A stretch of DNA of 64,000 bases from Aureitalea marina (lineage in GTDB: Bacteria > Bacteroidota > Bacteroidia > Flavobacteriales > Flavobacteriaceae): positions 1,662,501 to 1,726,500 of the forward strand of contig NZ_MQUB01000001.1 in the NCBI RefSeq assembly GCF_002943755.1. The letters run 5' to 3'. The notes under the pieces are model-generated. The model was not told the DNA's origin. It made no database searches and saw only the letters and a list, made by a program, of their open reading frames with translations. Positions 63,357 through 64,000 of this stretch are shown here, piece by piece. How positions within the stretch are numbered: position 1 is the first letter of the stretch; the number at the start of each line of letters is the position of its first letter. The position numbers and the translations under genes are program-made.

Positions 63357-64000
63357 TTAGTTATTCAGGTCTTTAGCATCGATTTGAATCCCTGGGCTCA
63401 TAGTGCTTGACATGAAAATACTCTTGATGTAAACACCTTTTGCAGCCTGAGGCTTCATCTTTACCAATGTAGATAACAACTCTTTCGCATTTCCGGCGAT
63501 CTTCTCAGCATCGAATGATGCTTTTCCGATAGCGGCGTGAACGATACCGGTCTTGTCAACCTTGAAATCGATCTTACCTGCTTTTACGTCAGAAACAGCC
63601 TTAGCGACGTCCATGGTCACCGTACCGGTCTTTGGGTTTGGCATCAAGCCACGAGGTCCCAGGATACGTCCCAGGGGTCCTAGTTTACCCATTACACTCG
63701 GCATGGTCACGATCACGTCGACATCGGTCCATCCTCCTTTGATCTTATTGAGGTATTCGTCTAGTCCAACATAATCTGCACCTGCAGCCTGAGCTTCGGC
63801 CTCCTTATCTGGAGTTACCAGAGCCAAAACCTTTACGTCTTTACCAGTTCCGTGAGGAAGGGTCACAACTCCACGTACCATTTGATTGGCTTTACGTGGG
63901 TCAACGTTAAGACGTACGGCCAGGTCAACAGAGGCATCGAAATTTACGTTGGTAATTTCCTTGACTAAAGCAGAAGCCTCAGAAACGGAATAAGCCTTAC
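63357..64000 (-). CDS. rplA: 50S ribosomal protein L1, 5' end outside window
   Basis: The frame is open to the right edge ([41 protein letters not shown]), so the internal ATG at 63881 is not the start; about 15 residues of the expected 230 are missing. The L1 signatures [34 protein letters not shown] and KDLNN-type end are visible. L1 binds 23S rRNA at the E-site stalk and its own mRNA for feedback. Confidence 0.97.
   Translation of the reverse strand, partial: KAYSVSEASALVKEITNVNFDASVDLAVRLNVDPRKANQMVRGVVTLPHGTGKDVKVLALVTPDKEAEAQAAGADYVGLDEYLNKIKGGWTDVDVIVTMPSVMGKLGPLGRILGPRGLMPNPKTGTVTMDVAKAVSDVKAGKIDFKVDKTGIVHAAIGKASFDAEKIAGNAKELLSTLVKMKPQAAKGVYIKSIFMSSTMSPGIQIDAKDLNN

Overview
The window looks like chromosomal DNA of a marine-type Flavobacteriaceae (Bacteroidota). 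The reasons are: TonB-dependent/OMP beta-barrel proteins, type IX secretion (T9SS) sorting domains of both kinds (type A 'Por secretion tail' and type B gliding-motility/CHU_C), PorP/SprF proteins, SprB repeats, DUF7507-type adhesin repeats, promoter elements matching the Bacteroidetes TTTG (-33)/TAnnTTTG (-7) pattern, and few Shine-Dalgarno sequences. No mobile element, tRNA, rRNA or CRISPR was seen.

Layout. 1-6.1 kb: 3' part of a TonB-type outer-membrane receptor, a FabH-family ketoacyl synthase (minus) and a secreted S9 peptidase. 6.3-10.3 kb: TetR regulator plus ABC1 (AarF/UbiB-like) kinase operon, divergent from htpG. 10.5-14.8 kb: a 1440-aa secreted HYR-domain protein with a type A T9SS tail. 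14.9-20.6 kb: DoxX-like + AlkB pair; an SPFH / PH-like / alpha-beta hydrolase / mini-Arc operon; a DUF819 membrane protein; a DUF4369 lipoprotein. 20.6-23.3 kb (minus): small conserved protein, manA, a Bcp peroxiredoxin, a 6-pyruvoyl-tetrahydropterin-synthase-like enzyme and idi, tightly packed.

23.3-51.2 kb (minus) is the remarkable part: two T9SS type B adhesin/SprF units side by side. Unit 1: small secreted protein, vWA adhesin (1474 aa), SprF-like protein. Unit 2: a giant SprB-like adhesin, SprF-like protein, TPR protein, OmpA/PD40 lipoprotein-like protein. The giant adhesin is currently broken into three reading frames (674, 4674 and 744 aa). Each break is a one-base length change in a G/C run, and restoring one base at each yields a single protein of about 6,096 residues with about 38 DUF7507-type repeats. 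Its centre is 10.46 kb of nested, nearly identical tandem repeats (10 x 387, 5 x 384, 4 x 1167 bp, the last organised as 2 x 2334 bp). The C-terminal secretion domain plus its downstream sprF gene (1312 bp) is repeated, apparently base for base, in both units, with ends lying exactly at the domain start and at the sprF stop codon.

51.8-64 kb: release factor 3 (prfC), then on the minus strand the ribosomal/RNA polymerase cluster rplA(partial)-rplJ-rplL-rpoB-rpoC-DUF3467 ending in a strong terminator. A long hairpin in the rplL-rpoB gap is a candidate attenuator or processing site.
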